A stretch of DNA of 64,000 nt from Halichondria panicea (taxonomy: Eukaryota; Porifera; Demospongiae; Suberitida; Halichondriidae), in NCBI RefSeq assembly GCF_963675165.1, contig NC_087389.1:6000621-6064620 (forward strand). The letters are read 5' to 3'. A program made the position numbers and the translations under genes. The notes beneath the pieces are model-generated. The model worked only from the letters and a program-made list of their open reading frames with translations, searched no databases and was not told the DNA's origin. Of this stretch, positions 1 to 10,865 are shown one piece after another; the stretch's first letter is position 1; every line of letters begins with the position of its first letter.

Positions 1-925
1 ATATCGGGTGGCAGCATGTCGAGAATCTCTTGATTCCTCTTGATAAGAGTATCCAAGCTCTTGAGCTGATCTAAGAATGTGCCCACAAAGATCATCTTTG
101 GCTTCTTGTCTTGTGAGGTATGGGACTCAATGGATCGAATGAGACTCTGAAGTGTCTCCCCGAGGGTCATGTGAGATGCATGAGGACTACCAACAAGCTG
201 CCCATCCTTGTAGTACTCGTCAGAAGGGAAACTGGAGAGTTCGTCAATCAAACGCAGGACTATCAACGCCACCGAAATGTGCTTGATGAAGAGAGGGCTG
301 ATGTCGTGGAATTGGGGTTGTCCACCGCAGTCGGTAACGTACACCCAGTTGGAATCAAACAGTTCTCCTTCTTGCTGGTCACTGCTCGACAGTTGGTCAG
401 TTCCCTGTGTGGCTGGCTTCAGCTCTTCTGCCACACCACTCACTACACTTGCTATCACTTTATTGATAGCTCTGTCCAACCTTCTTGCAGAGCCAGAAAG
501 TGCGACGGAATCGTTGCTCGATGGAGTCGATTTGAAACCAGAAATTGGCTCATCAGAAACAGAAATTAGCTCGGTTGTGGTCATCTTCTTCAAGCTCTCG
601 GCAACCCTTAATGCCGAGGATGGATCGGTGCTTTCTTTTGGTAGTTTGGCGATGATTTGAGCTAGTAGCTTACGCAGCTTTGGCTGAGACATCTCTTCCC
701 AGCCTCTTCCAGTTGACCTGAATTTTGCATTGGACACGGGTCGAATGCGTACTGGCTTTTCCATACAAGAAGTGCTGTCTCGCTGTAGTGGAGGGGGCTT
801 GTCAGTTAGCAGGTGCTTGAGGTTGGTCTTCCCTGTTCCCGCCGGTCCAAACACGAGCATGTTGACAATGTTGACCAAGACGTGTCCGTGCTTCATCCCC
901 TCATCAAACAATCGCTTCGCTGATT
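1..925 (-). CDS. GTPase exon of copy A (Roc-like P-loop domain), partial
   Basis: The reverse strand is open without a stop for the whole stretch. It begins after a TTTAG acceptor with residues ESAKRLFDEGMKHG, then a hydrophobic beta strand and the Walker A loop GPAGTGKT. About 150 residues later comes TDCGGQPQFHD, which matches the G3 element (DxxGQ) of Roc/Ras-like GTPases, then FVGTFLDQ in the place of the G4 base-recognition strand. The segment between Walker A and G3 is long, Ser/Thr/Glu-rich and poorly conserved with the A' copy, while the motifs and their flanks are conserved. The exon continues past the left edge, where the COR winged-helix region should follow. The G4 motif departs from the usual NKxD, so nucleotide specificity cannot be assumed. 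Confidence 0.82.
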
Positions 926-3900
926 CTAAACAGGATGTGTGAATGTAACTAACTATATGCAATACTTCACAGCTAGGTGACAAGATGAACTACCGTAGAA
1001 ACTGGATTATTAGCGCATGCGCTCATGCATGGGGTCAATAGCAGAGCTCTATATGCTTATATTCGAGAATGCGCCTATAATGCAGTCATATTCTAGCCCC
1101 ACCCAGTAACCGGATGTCTCTGGGACGAGTGATGTTTCAAGGCAAGCTAACTCGATCTATATCACAATTATATGTTACAGTTCATTTTACACTTCATTTT
1201 AAATTCATATCGCTTATAAAAATATTCATATTGACCAAGAACTTGAAACAAAAGGACGTCTCACATTCTCTCAGCATGATCAGACATGGTAACAGCATGC
1301 CCAGAGAGTCCTTCCAGATGGATATCACCAGCTATAATTATAGCTACCATGCACTGTACAAGCTAGCTCATAGGAATCAATTCAAAATGTTCACCAAATA
1401 ATTATTATTATCTTTCGCATGCCATGTAAACGTAGCGGGTAATTTTCATAAGGTAAAAATTAGTTCAACTTGAACACGGTGATGTTCGTGAGTCAAAATG
1501 TTCATTGCCTGCACTGCATTGCATGCGTTCCAGTAAACCACGCCTAGGTCAGCTTGCCCACGAAAATAATAACGAATATCTTACCCCAAAAAAATTATCC
1601 GCTATACGGTAGTCTGTCAATTGGCTTGGCATAATCAACCCTACAGGTTAGGTAGTCCATTGGTTTGGATATAGCCTCAACAAAACAAGTTATTAGTGTT
1701 TCAGATTTTGATGTTAAAGTCTCCCACACGCCTCAGGGTTAATTGTATTGACATTCTGCGCAACCAAGACAGTGTGAAAACACAATACAATAACAGTACT
1801 TGTGGTCACACATACATGTTGTATTGTAAACAAAATTACATCAAATCATACGTAACTTGGTGCATGTACAATAGAGTACATTGAGTGTGGAAGGCAACTA
1901 GGTAGCTCTAGTTATACAATAGAAAAGCATTTAATGGAAGGACCGGCATCGATCTGCTACAAACAATGGATACAGCAGCTGTACGTACATAAACCTTTAA
2001 AGCTTGCTAAGTGAGTGACCCACCAATGACAGGGAATGTGGCTGATCATTACAGGAATGTGCTATGAATGAATTGACATGATGATGTCACTAAGTACACA
2101 GTACAACGTTACCAACCCAATCAGTCAATCACAGTGACTGTACATGTATGTGCGCATATATTGATGCAATGTCTGATAAACAGTATCCATAATTAATTAT
2201 AACACATGTACCACAGTGTGTGGAATATAGTCAAAGGAACAATGCTCTAGCTTGATCAAACCAGGACCACATGGAAGGGAGTAAGCAACTAATACACACC
2301 ATATAAATACATGTCAGGTATGTCAAACACACTTGTAGTGATGAAATTTGTGTGTGTTGACCAAGGCTAGGTGGGCTAATCATAGATTAAGTCTACGCAT
2401 GTGCTTGTGCAATTAATCCATGATTTGAGTGGTTGCATACAAACCTTATTAAGGTAATGAAAGAGGTGAAGCCAACAGTTTAATAAGAGCGGGATTACCA
2501 ACATTGAAACATTGAGACAGCTCGCAACAGCTGTACGTACACACTACATGTATACAGTAGAGGACAAATTAAAGTTTATGATGCGTTTGTTAACCCGAGG
2601 CACTCCACGGGCTATAGTAGTCAATCTGTGTGTCTGTGGATATGAGTCTATACTCACCCGGATGTGATAGCACTGTATTGGTACCATGGATAGCCTCAAC
2701 ACAACAAGGTTTTATAATATTAAAGGTTAAAGTTCTGTTGTCGAGCAAAAGCTAAAAAGCATGAACTGCACTGCAAGATTTACACGTGACTTTGACTCGA
2801 GGCTGTAAACGTATAGACCTCAAACTAACGCCGAGGGTTTGCACTTCAGTTTGATTCTGTTGCACAAACAAAATAATTGTTTTTGTGCATATGCGCTCAA
2901 GCTTGCAATATATAGGTACTGAGAGCAAAAACATTTTAACTTTCCTCGTAAATAATTGGAAAATGCAGAGCGGGATTACAAACATTGTACAATGGATTTT
3001 GTACGTACAGTCTACTAATAACTATAGTCACGGTAGAGGACAAATTAACGTTTCTGTTCTGTTTGCATATAATTATAGTCTCTGCGTTTGTGTACGTTGA
3101 TTCTGTTGCACAAGCCAGTGGGAAATGCAGTAGGAAAGCGAGCGGAAACATTTGAACGCCCAAGCACAGGAAGCCACACCCACTTTCCTGCGCATGACAG
3201 GTGTGGTCACTAAACGTACAAAAGCTCAATCTGAATACCTAGTACTGCTCACTGCTTATGAATAGCTCCACTTTAGCTTATACTATAAGGCCTAGAGGGG
3301 TGCTGATCTCATAGCTGGATAAGCAAAACAATTGTTTTTGTGCATGTGCAATCAAGCTTGCAATATCAAACCACTAATCATATTCATAGTAATTAAGGCT
3401 GATAATGTAAACACAGTATTACTAAACCATGCACAGGTGGTACAGTCAAATTCCTCAGTCACCAAATATTCCAGTTATATGGTACTACCGTATAGCGCGA
3501 AATTTTCGAGGGGCTTAATTTTCGCGGATTTCGTGGGTTGGAATTCTACACGAAAATTAAGTCCACGAAAAGTGTTCGTTAATAAGAATTACCTGCTATC
3601 ATGCAAATATTTAAAGGCGTGGCTTCCGGTAAGCAGTCATTCCGCGAACATTGTGCAACGAAATGGCTTTTAGAGGCCAATCCACGAAATATAAGTGCCT
3701 CGAAAATTTCGCGCTATACGGTATATGCGAACGAAACAGAAACTTTAATTTGGCAAGTTGCTACAGGTACGAGTGATTGCAACTATGAGCATCAACACTC
3801 ACTGTACTACAAAGTTCCTTGCTCCCCTCACCTTCCTTTCTCTGCCTCTCTGGCCTTCCTCGTATCTCAGTAATGTCATTCTCCTCGTCATGTATCTTCC

Positions 3901-6900
3901 CCTCCCAGTAGTGTATGTCTGAGACACACTCCTTGATCTCCTCCTCCACCACCTCCAGCTCTCTCTGGTCCTGGTCAGTGATGTCACCAGACAGTCTCTG
4001 TTGGAGGGCAGCTCTTCTCTGGGGGAGTAAAGAATATATATACGACTGAATGAACATTCCACCAAATAGAACATGCAGCTGATACAAATCACTACTGCAC
4101 GTTATAAGGTTAACAAATTGCGTACAATCCACATAACAAAATATAAAGGTCAGCAACCACCAACCTATTCAATCAGTAAAAGTGGACTTATAAAACATAC
4201 ACAAAGGTAGACAAAAAGCAACCATTCATCATACAATGGACAGTACATGTACACACATTGTCGTTCTGCTAGACTACGTCTACCACTCTTACCACGAGAG
4301 TAGTAAGTGCAACTGTCAACACTCACCGTCTCATGACTCTTCAGTTCACTCTCTTTCTTAGCCTTCATCTGGACAAGGTGAACAAGACAAGAGTGATTAG
4401 ACTGTGTGTTTGTGGTCACACATTATGAGTTGTCTATAGGTGTAGCTACGAGGGTCAGGTAAGGATATGAGACTATTACAAACTGAATGCACATGAGGTG
4501 TACGGTATGTTTGCCAACATTGTTTGACTCACTTTCTATTGTTCCAGATATTCAGTAACCATAGAAATGTATGGAGAGAAAAGAATATAATCACAAACCT
4601 GTACACTATGATATCAATAATTTATATTACACGGCATGTACTCACACGTACAACTCAAACATTACTGACACAAGTACAGTCACAAGTCAGTGCAGTGTCC
4701 CGCTCACCTTCTGTTTAGTCCAATGAGACACCAGCGTAAGACATACATGGAAACAGAGAGAGGGGGATGATGGTAGGAGCAGTGAGTGCATTCATACATG
4801 TCTGTATACTGTAACTTACATTCTGTTGTTCCAGTAATCATTAGCAGTAGTCACATTAACAAGCACGGACATGTAGAGAAATGAACATGTTCAAATACAC
4901 GAATGCATTCACACATGTATACATCAATTATTGCAAGTACACGTCTGTACAGCATGAAACTATCAAGAGCAGTACCAATCTAAACTAGAGCACTAAAGTG
5001 CAAACCCTCGGCTGGTGACATGATTATAAAGAAACCAGAAATATAATGCAGTGCATTGCCATAATATAGTGATGTTGTTATCATGTATGACTTGCACAGC
5101 AACTCAGGAGCAATAAAACTAAACCAGACTGGAGGCATGCTGAAACATTTGAGAACAGGTAGTGGTACTATAGATATATACACTGTGGATTAGGATCAGA
5201 GCAAAGAAGCCTGGAGTCTCAGAGAAGTATGGCTCAGGTCCTGCATCGAGTAGGATCCCAGTCAGCTAAAGCAGTATAGGAGCTATAATTCAAGCTTTCT
5301 ACTTTAGTGACCCTGTTCCATTGTTCTTGGTACAGGATCACTTCAGTTATAAGTCAAGTTCTGTTCAAGCTACATTTTGCTCGCTTTTATTAGACAACGA
5401 AGCTTTTAACACAGAAAGGTACCACTATCAAAAGTACTAACTTGTTGTATGGAGGCTACCCATGCTGTATAAACGCAGTGCTAGAACATCCAAGTAAGCA
5501 GACCCAGTCACAAAGCTTGTTCAAGCTTCTTAGCTTTTGCTCGACAAAGAAGCATTAACATCAAAAACTGCCACTATTTAAACCAAGATATTGTTGTGTG
5601 AAGGCTATCCATGCTGTAAACGCAGTGCTGTGGTACCCAGGTGAGTAGATATACCTGTGACAAACAGACAAACCAACATACTACTATACCCGTGGCCGCC
5701 CGCGCGCGCCTCGGGTAATAAAGCCACACAATTTCTGCCTTCATGCAGTAGACTAATTACATGTACACAAGTAAGTCTAGTTTGCCATTAAATATACAAT
5801 GAACAAACTACACAGCTATAGCGCACACTGACAATAATAAACTCACGTGCTGTTGTTGAGTAACAGTCCACAGAGGGTACATGTGCATGAGGAGAGGGAT
5901 ATGAACACACTGGTAGTAACTCAGTACACACACTGGCTAGTACACACACAGGTACTTAGTACTAGCAATGGCAGATAATGGAAGGGTCAGTGGGTGGGTC
6001 AGTGAAAGGGATGGTAAACGGTACAACAAGCATCTTACATGTACAACTTTGATACGTATGATTTTGTTTGTCGTACAATACAACACGTGCACTCCATGAG
6101 ACACACACACAATCACAACATACCTCAATGTAACGCTGAGACACACATCAAATGGTACATGTGAGGGAGAGATTTAATCTTAACACACATACAATACATC
6201 AGATCAGTTGAACGCTGGTGTGTATGGGACCATAGATAGAGTAGAAGAGGGATTGGAAACGGAAGTACCCTCGAAGTACCATCCGTGTATCTCCGCGGTT
6301 TTAATCGAGGCTTACTTTTTAACACGAGGGCTAAACATGAATAATTCATGAGAATTGTTTTGCTCTCTGTAAGAAGTCCACGAGCAGTTCTGCTGCTAAA
6401 CATCAACTTTCTCTAATACTTGAGGCCATTTGGGACACAGGACACTATTTAGTTACAAAGCCTTAGCTATATCAAAGGTACTATAGGAACACAAGCATGA
6501 AAAAGTGCTCTGTGTACCTTCACGACAATCGAGATTATATTTTCTTTGTTTCCAATTGATACCTACTATTAGGGGGCATGTGATTCAGTAATGGGGGTAG
6601 CTCTGAGATGTATGCTTTGGACACAATAAGTTTCCCGGGCTTTTGCGGGAGTTATGGAAGAGATACACGGATGGTCCCAAAGCCACTACGTAGACTTCAT
6701 TGTAAAACATCACGTGAATCACTTCCGTTTCCAATCCCTCTTCTACTCTATCTATGATGGGACTGACTACACATAGCAACAAGTGGAATACATCTAGACC
6801 TAAGAAGCTCACCTTCTACAGTAGTCCAAATCAGTGTGAGGTCCAACATAGGAATGAGTGTGTGCATGGGAAGAGACAAACACGATAATGTACCAACTTA

Positions 6901-9900
6901 GATGCATATTCTATGAATCAACGAAAGTATTAAAAGTACAACCTAATAAGTTTTGTGGGCCTCGGCTAATACCAAGTTGGCAATATGCAAATTAAGAGAT
7001 AAAGACATTTTACAATTAGTGTAGGAGTTCCTATAGTAACCATTAAAATAAGTGTACACGTGCAAACACAACTTACACGCTGTTGATCCAGAGAGGGAGA
7101 ATCCACAGGGCAAACACGTGGGAAGATAGTAAATGAATGATTACGAGGTTGAATGTGATCATACTAAATATTTCCCTATATAACACTATGGCACTGCACA
7201 CACACAAGAGTAATAATGGGGAAGTAGAAACATCACAGAATATGCAACAGACACTAAATACTCTGACAACACACACCAACTTACAGTCTGTTGTTTCAGA
7301 TGGTCAGTCAAAGGTGAGGTGGAGATGCATGAAATGGAAGGAAGAGAACATTAGTGCAGTGATACAGTACACTGGTGATTGCATGACACAGGGGAGGGGA
7401 AACAATTGTGGACAGCCAAACATGCAGACTCAAACACTTGACCGAATAGCCGCGGTTGACGCTTTGAAGCGTCAATACCTGAATAGCTGGTAGCCGCGGT
7501 TGACGCTTTGAAGCGTCAACCGCACATTACTCTACCATAGATAGTAGAGGGACTATACTATCTCTACTATCTATGACTCTACTCTTAATTAATTTGTGGT
7601 GAGCTACAACCTTCCAGAGCTCCACAGCTTTGCAAGGCTTCTCTCGAAGGTCAACAGAAGCCGTACTGAGTCCGATCACCATAGGTTAGCAATCAAAAAT
7701 TTGCTGAAATTTTCATGTGAAATTTGTATTTCAATATCAATCTCAAAGTGAACATACACTATAATAAATACAATTACAATTAATTCTATAGTACAACAAT
7801 GACTAAGAGGCCTCTGCACACAGGGGATGAGGTACTCCTAGGTATCCTGGATAGTAGTCACAGTGAGTAGACCTTCTCAGACCCATAAGATGGTGGTGGT
7901 TCCATGGCAGATAGCAGTGACGATAGTTTCACAGACCTGCATGAGGAAGAAGGAGTATTGCCAACCAAGCAGATCACCTCTAGAATCAATGGTTCTTACA
8001 CACAAGTAGCACAGAACCTGACAAACACCAGCCAACAAGCCAGCCATAAAGAATTGAATTTTAAATGTAACCTTTGGGGTGGTGCCTAAAAGATCAAAAG
8101 ATTATCATGCAATCAATACACACACTAAATTGAATAATAACATTCAGCCACATAATTATAATTGAATTGCTATAACAGACACCACACTAAAAATTGGGTA
8201 GATACATGTAACACAGCACTAACTCACAAGCCAACAAACCTAAAGAAGTATACTGAGAACAGCCCTACACAAAGTACAGTACATCTCATACAAGGGTGAC
8301 AAAAAATAATTATGAATCATGCAACCTTAGACATAATTATGTATAGGCTCCCACAAGCAAACTTACATGCAATGGCACTCATAGGCACATATAAAGCAAT
8401 TGTGATCCTACAACAAACTGGGAGTTCATAAAAGATTCAACTTTGGGCACAGAAGAATTACAATGCATATCACAGGCAAACACACAAGCCAACAAGCCAA
8501 CTAATAACAAATTATGACCTAATCCTAGCTGGGGAGCATAACACAACCAACAAGCCTATTATGTTGGGAATAAAATGTCCTTACACAAGTAAACAGTACA
8601 CTCATAAGCCCAACAAGCCTTTGCTTTCCCCTGAAAAGGTCAGAACATTATTATGCAATCAACCACCATACATGTACACAGTGAGCCTAATGAGTAGTGA
8701 GCCTAATTGAGTAGTAGCCTAATTGAATTGTAACCTTGGAAGCAAGCAGAAACTTCACACAAGCCTAGGCATAAGAATTAACTTTGGCAGCACTGATAAT
8801 ATGTAAATTGTTAGCACATATAAAGTCTCATGCCACAGGAACACACAGGGGGCACACACCGCACGGGCGGGCGGGCACGCACACACACACATGCACGCAC
8901 ACACGCGGGCATCAATAGTGAATACACATTCAGCTATTAACAGAATACATTGTGGATGAGACCAACAGATAGCTAAGCATAACACCTTTACATTGCAACA
9001 CTGCTGAACTGCTGAGCGTACATATATAGGCTTCTGTATTTTAAACTCGGGCTTCAACACACTGCTGGAGCAAGTATACTTTACAAGCTACGTAGGTAAG
9101 CGTATAGTATTATCAGCTATATAGCTAATAATCATACGCACACAAAGCTTACCTCTAAAGTAATCTCTCGCTCTGTCCTTGGCTGGTTGACTCTTCGACT
9201 GTTCAGATAGAACTACAAGGTAGCTTGAAGAGAACTGTTACTGTTACTAAGGGGTGCATCTTTCTTTGCCACACTGAAACAAATAAATTGAATATCAAAC
9301 ACTGTACACTACACTCTAAAAACAGGCTCTAAACTAACTCAGCTTCTACACAAGTATACTTTACACACTCATAAGCTATCTAGGCAAGTGCATAAGCATA
9401 TTAAATCAGCTCAGAGGCTTCTGAAGGCTTATACTAGCTACATAATGCTTGCTATATACGCACACAAAGCTTACCTCTGAAGTGATCCCTTGCTCTGGCC
9501 CTTGGCTGGTTGACTGTTTCTTTGGAAACCAGGAGATCCTGACACAGTAACTACTGTAGACTACTTTGCTAAGAAGTTGAATAAAGAAAACTGTCACTGT
9601 TTCCAAGTTATGCATCTTTCTTTGCTAGAGGCGAATGCTGAAAAAGAGAAAATAATTTGAATATCAAACGTTGTAGACTACACTCTAAAAACAGGCTCTA
9701 AACTCACGAAGCTACTCTTCCAGTATATTTCACACACTCAGAGGCTATCTAGGTAGGTGGACAAGCATATTACATCAGCTCAAAAGGCTTATAAAGGCTG
9801 AACTAGGAAAATGATGATCGCTATACACACACAGAGCTTACTTGTGAAATGATCCTTCGCTGGGGCCTTGGCTGGTATACTCCTCCGTTCAAAACTTAGA

Positions 9901-10551
9901 GATCCTGGCAGAGTAGCTATTCTAGACTAGTTTGCAACAAAGTTGCCTGCAGAAAACTGCTACTGCTTCTTAGATACGCATCTTTCTTTGCTAGGAGCTG
10001 ATAATGAAAGTAATTTAAAATTAATTAGATTTTGGTTCCGCGGTGGGCGGTACTACATATGAAATCATAACCGCGGCTATTCGGTTAACCATGCATATAC
10101 TTTCAGGTACTATACTATACAAGTAGATCTACTGGTCTCAATTAAGGAATAGTATCACATTCAGTTATCCGTATGTGCTCTTTTTTACACTGTCTACCTC
10201 CTAACAACAAGTGCTCAGAGCACAAGCATGTCAGCTTGGTAGAATGTGATTGCACACAACGTACCTCAATCTTTTCCTGTTATCCATTCAAAGAGAGTGG
10301 TACATGTGGAGAGAACAACAACAAGAGATAAACACCTCACACTGACAGGGTAGAGTGTAGGCACTATACTGTGATGAATGAATGATGCCAAGTGTGTTTA
10401 TGGGTGGTCAACAAGTACATCTAGGCACTAGGAGAATGCACTGATCATTGAGTATCTATCTATCATGTGTATATCATACCCTTTCCCTATCAGTGAGTCC
10501 CTCCATCAACTGTGGGGAACTAGCAGCATTCAGTGTTGTAGATTCAGCCAT
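1..10551 (-). CDS. Copy A: coiled-coil / Roc GTPase (COR, death-domain) gene, 3' end outside window
   Basis: Spliced gene read right to left. Exons: 10480-10551 (start ATG at 10549-10551), 10336-10341, 10265-10276, 7285-7287, 7077-7079, 6813-6815, 6124-6135, 5847-5849, 4820-4822, 4708-4710, 4533-4535, 4327-4368, 3832-4018 and 1-925, which runs off the window. All exons up to 4327 have lengths divisible by three. The coiled-coil exon ends in phase 1 and the GTPase exon begins in the matching phase, so the frame is continuous. No stop is seen in any exon, so this copy may be functional, unlike copy A'. COR and death domains are expected to the left of position 1 by analogy with A' (inference). 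Two introns carry transposon insertions absent from A' (6231-6756, 7441-10085). In animals, Roc-COR proteins with death domains are intracellular signalling GTPases; an innate-immune or cell-death role is inference only. Confidence 0.75.
926..3831 (-). other. Long intron of copy A
   Basis: No coding exon recognised. It aligns almost throughout with 24721-27403 in A'. It contains a degenerate CCGTATAGCG-type repeat (about 1430-1612), a dispersed repeat beginning TTAACCCGAGGCACTCC (2590-2755; related inverted copy at 5390-5712) and one A-specific MITE (3488-3721). Confidence 0.6.
3488..3721. mobile_element. 234-bp MITE with TA target duplication
   Basis: Terminal inverted repeats begin CCGTATAGCGCGAAATTTTC and are mirrored at 3701-3721. 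TA flanks both ends (3486-3487 and 3722-3723). The paralogue A' has the clean empty site GGTACTATATGCG near 27290, so this is a direct insertion/empty-site pair. TA duplication fits the Tc1/mariner superfamily (family knowledge); no transposase is encoded. Confidence 0.88.
3832..4018 (-). CDS. Main coiled-coil exon, copy A
   Basis: Acceptor CCCCAG and donor GTGAGG bound 187 nt coding a charged helix. It starts RRAALQQRLSGDITDQDQ, then heptad-like acidic/basic residues, and contains DIHYWEGKIHDEE. It ends in phase 1, matching the GTPase exon at 925. The A' homologue (27404-27605) is 15 nt longer, in frame. It is read as the N-terminal oligomerisation helix of the GTPase protein. The exact family of the coiled coil is not recognised. 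Confidence 0.75.
4327..10341 (-). CDS. Train of micro-exons, copy A
   Basis: In transcription order: 10336-10341 (CE), 10265-10276 (EKIE), 7285-7287 (T), 7077-7079 (R), 6813-6815 (K), 6124-6135 (RYIE), 5847-5849 (H), 4820-4822 (N), 4708-4710 (K), 4533-4535 (K), 4327-4368 (14 residues starting MKAKKESEL). Each lies between an AG, usually CAACAG preceded by a long AG-free pyrimidine-rich stretch, and a GT donor, usually GTAAGT or GTGAGT; the 6-nt exon has the weak donor GTGTTT. All are in phase 0. The same order, spacing and splice signals occur in A'. The joined residues form a charged helix. Without transcript evidence, skipping of individual exons cannot be excluded. Confidence 0.72.
4981..5712. 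repeat. Copy-A-specific insertion with tandem ~150-bp units
   Basis: A' lacks this segment (its sequence runs directly through near 28568). It contains two diverged tandem units (about 5390-5540 and 5541-5700) sharing the string GCTTTTGCTCGACAA or its relatives and ATGCTGTAAACGCAGTGCT-like words. The right end, CGTGGCCGCCCGCGCGCGCC, is unusually CpG-rich for this AT-rich window. An inverted relative lies at 2590-2755 and 26390-26550. Boundaries are approximate. Confidence 0.6.
6231..6756. mobile_element. 526-bp MITE with 7-bp target duplication
   Basis: Terminal inverted repeats of 36 bp run from CATAGATAGAGTAGAAGAGG through GGATTGGAAACGGAAGT, mirrored at 6721-6756. The element is flanked by direct repeats ATGGGAC (6224-6230 and 6757-6763). 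The A' copy has the single-copy empty site TATGGGACTGAC near 29055. It sits in an intron of the copy A gene. It shares the inner terminal motif GGGATTGGAAACG with elements at about 33112-33607 and 38101-38868. Confidence 0.9.
7441..10085. mobile_element. 2.6-kb element with 17-bp perfect inverted termini
   Basis: It begins ACCGAATAGCCGCGGTT and ends with the exact reverse complement. A' reads straight through at this point (CACTTGATTAACC near 29750), so the segment is an insertion in copy A, inside the intron between the 12-nt and first 3-nt exons. No clear target duplication is visible. The left end has two copies of the perfect 20-bp palindrome TTGACGCTTTGAAGCGTCAA (partly degraded in the first). 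The interior holds an 8-kb-region track rich in the word CAAGCC and three tandem units at 9130-10010. No transposase is recognised, so it is probably non-autonomous. Confidence 0.8.
9130..10010. repeat. Three tandem ~330-360 bp repeats inside the 7441-10085 element
   Basis: Units start near 9140, 9467 and 9830. Each carries AAGCTTACCTCTRAAGTRAT-like sequence, then CCTTGGCTGGTTGACT, then GCATCTTTCTTTGC. On the minus strand each presents a short open stretch (residues like NQPRARARDH) followed by GTAAGC, so tandemly duplicated exons of the element's own gene are possible but unproven. Confidence 0.6.
10480..10551 (-). CDS. First coding exon, copy A
   Basis: ATG at 10549-10551 opens 24 codons beginning MAESTTLNAASSPQLM and ending at donor GTATGA. 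The A' counterpart (31698-31772) is 25 codons with the same start. I chose this Met because frame and phase join directly to the 6-nt exon and because both copies conserve it. An upstream in-frame extension exists but reaches no better start. Confidence 0.7.
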
Positions 10552-10748
10552 TTTCAATCTCAAATTAGTTCTTTGTTGTTCAAGTTCAAAGAGGGGCGTA
10601 GTGTGTAGGTTAAATGAGGGAATTCCCCACAACAGACAATTATGTAAGGGAATTTCCCAGCCAAGAATTTGCAAAACATTATGTACGTACATTAAAATTG
10701 TAGACCACAGTCAATAATTGTATCAAATTATCACTTGAGGACAACAGT

Positions 10749-10865
10749 ACGATTGACCTTCGCGTTGACCTTCGCTAGTGGACAGTACGATTAACCTTCG
10801 CTAGTGGAGAGTAAAAGTGACCTTCGATAATAGGTAGTACGATAAACCTTCGCTAGTAGAGAGTT
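10749..10865. repeat. Short satellite of ~30-35 bp units
   Basis: Four imperfect units of the type AGTACGATTAACCTTCGCTA followed by GTGGAGAGT. One further unit lies at 15053-15081, just beyond the transposon cluster, so the cluster at 10866-15052 appears to be inserted within or next to this satellite. Copy A homology to A' ends where the satellite starts. Confidence 0.75.

Noticed and set aside
4533-7287. Reading CAACAG-NNN-GTAAGT on the plus strand as acceptors (TTCTGTTGTTCCAG and similar)
   Set aside because: The plus-strand reading gives no donors or frame, whereas the minus-strand reading joins in phase and reproduces a helix motif in two paralogues.
7457-7521. Palindrome TTGACGCTTTGAAGCGTCAA as a transcription terminator or operator
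   Set aside because: It is part of the inverted end of the 7441-10085 element, in a eukaryotic intron.
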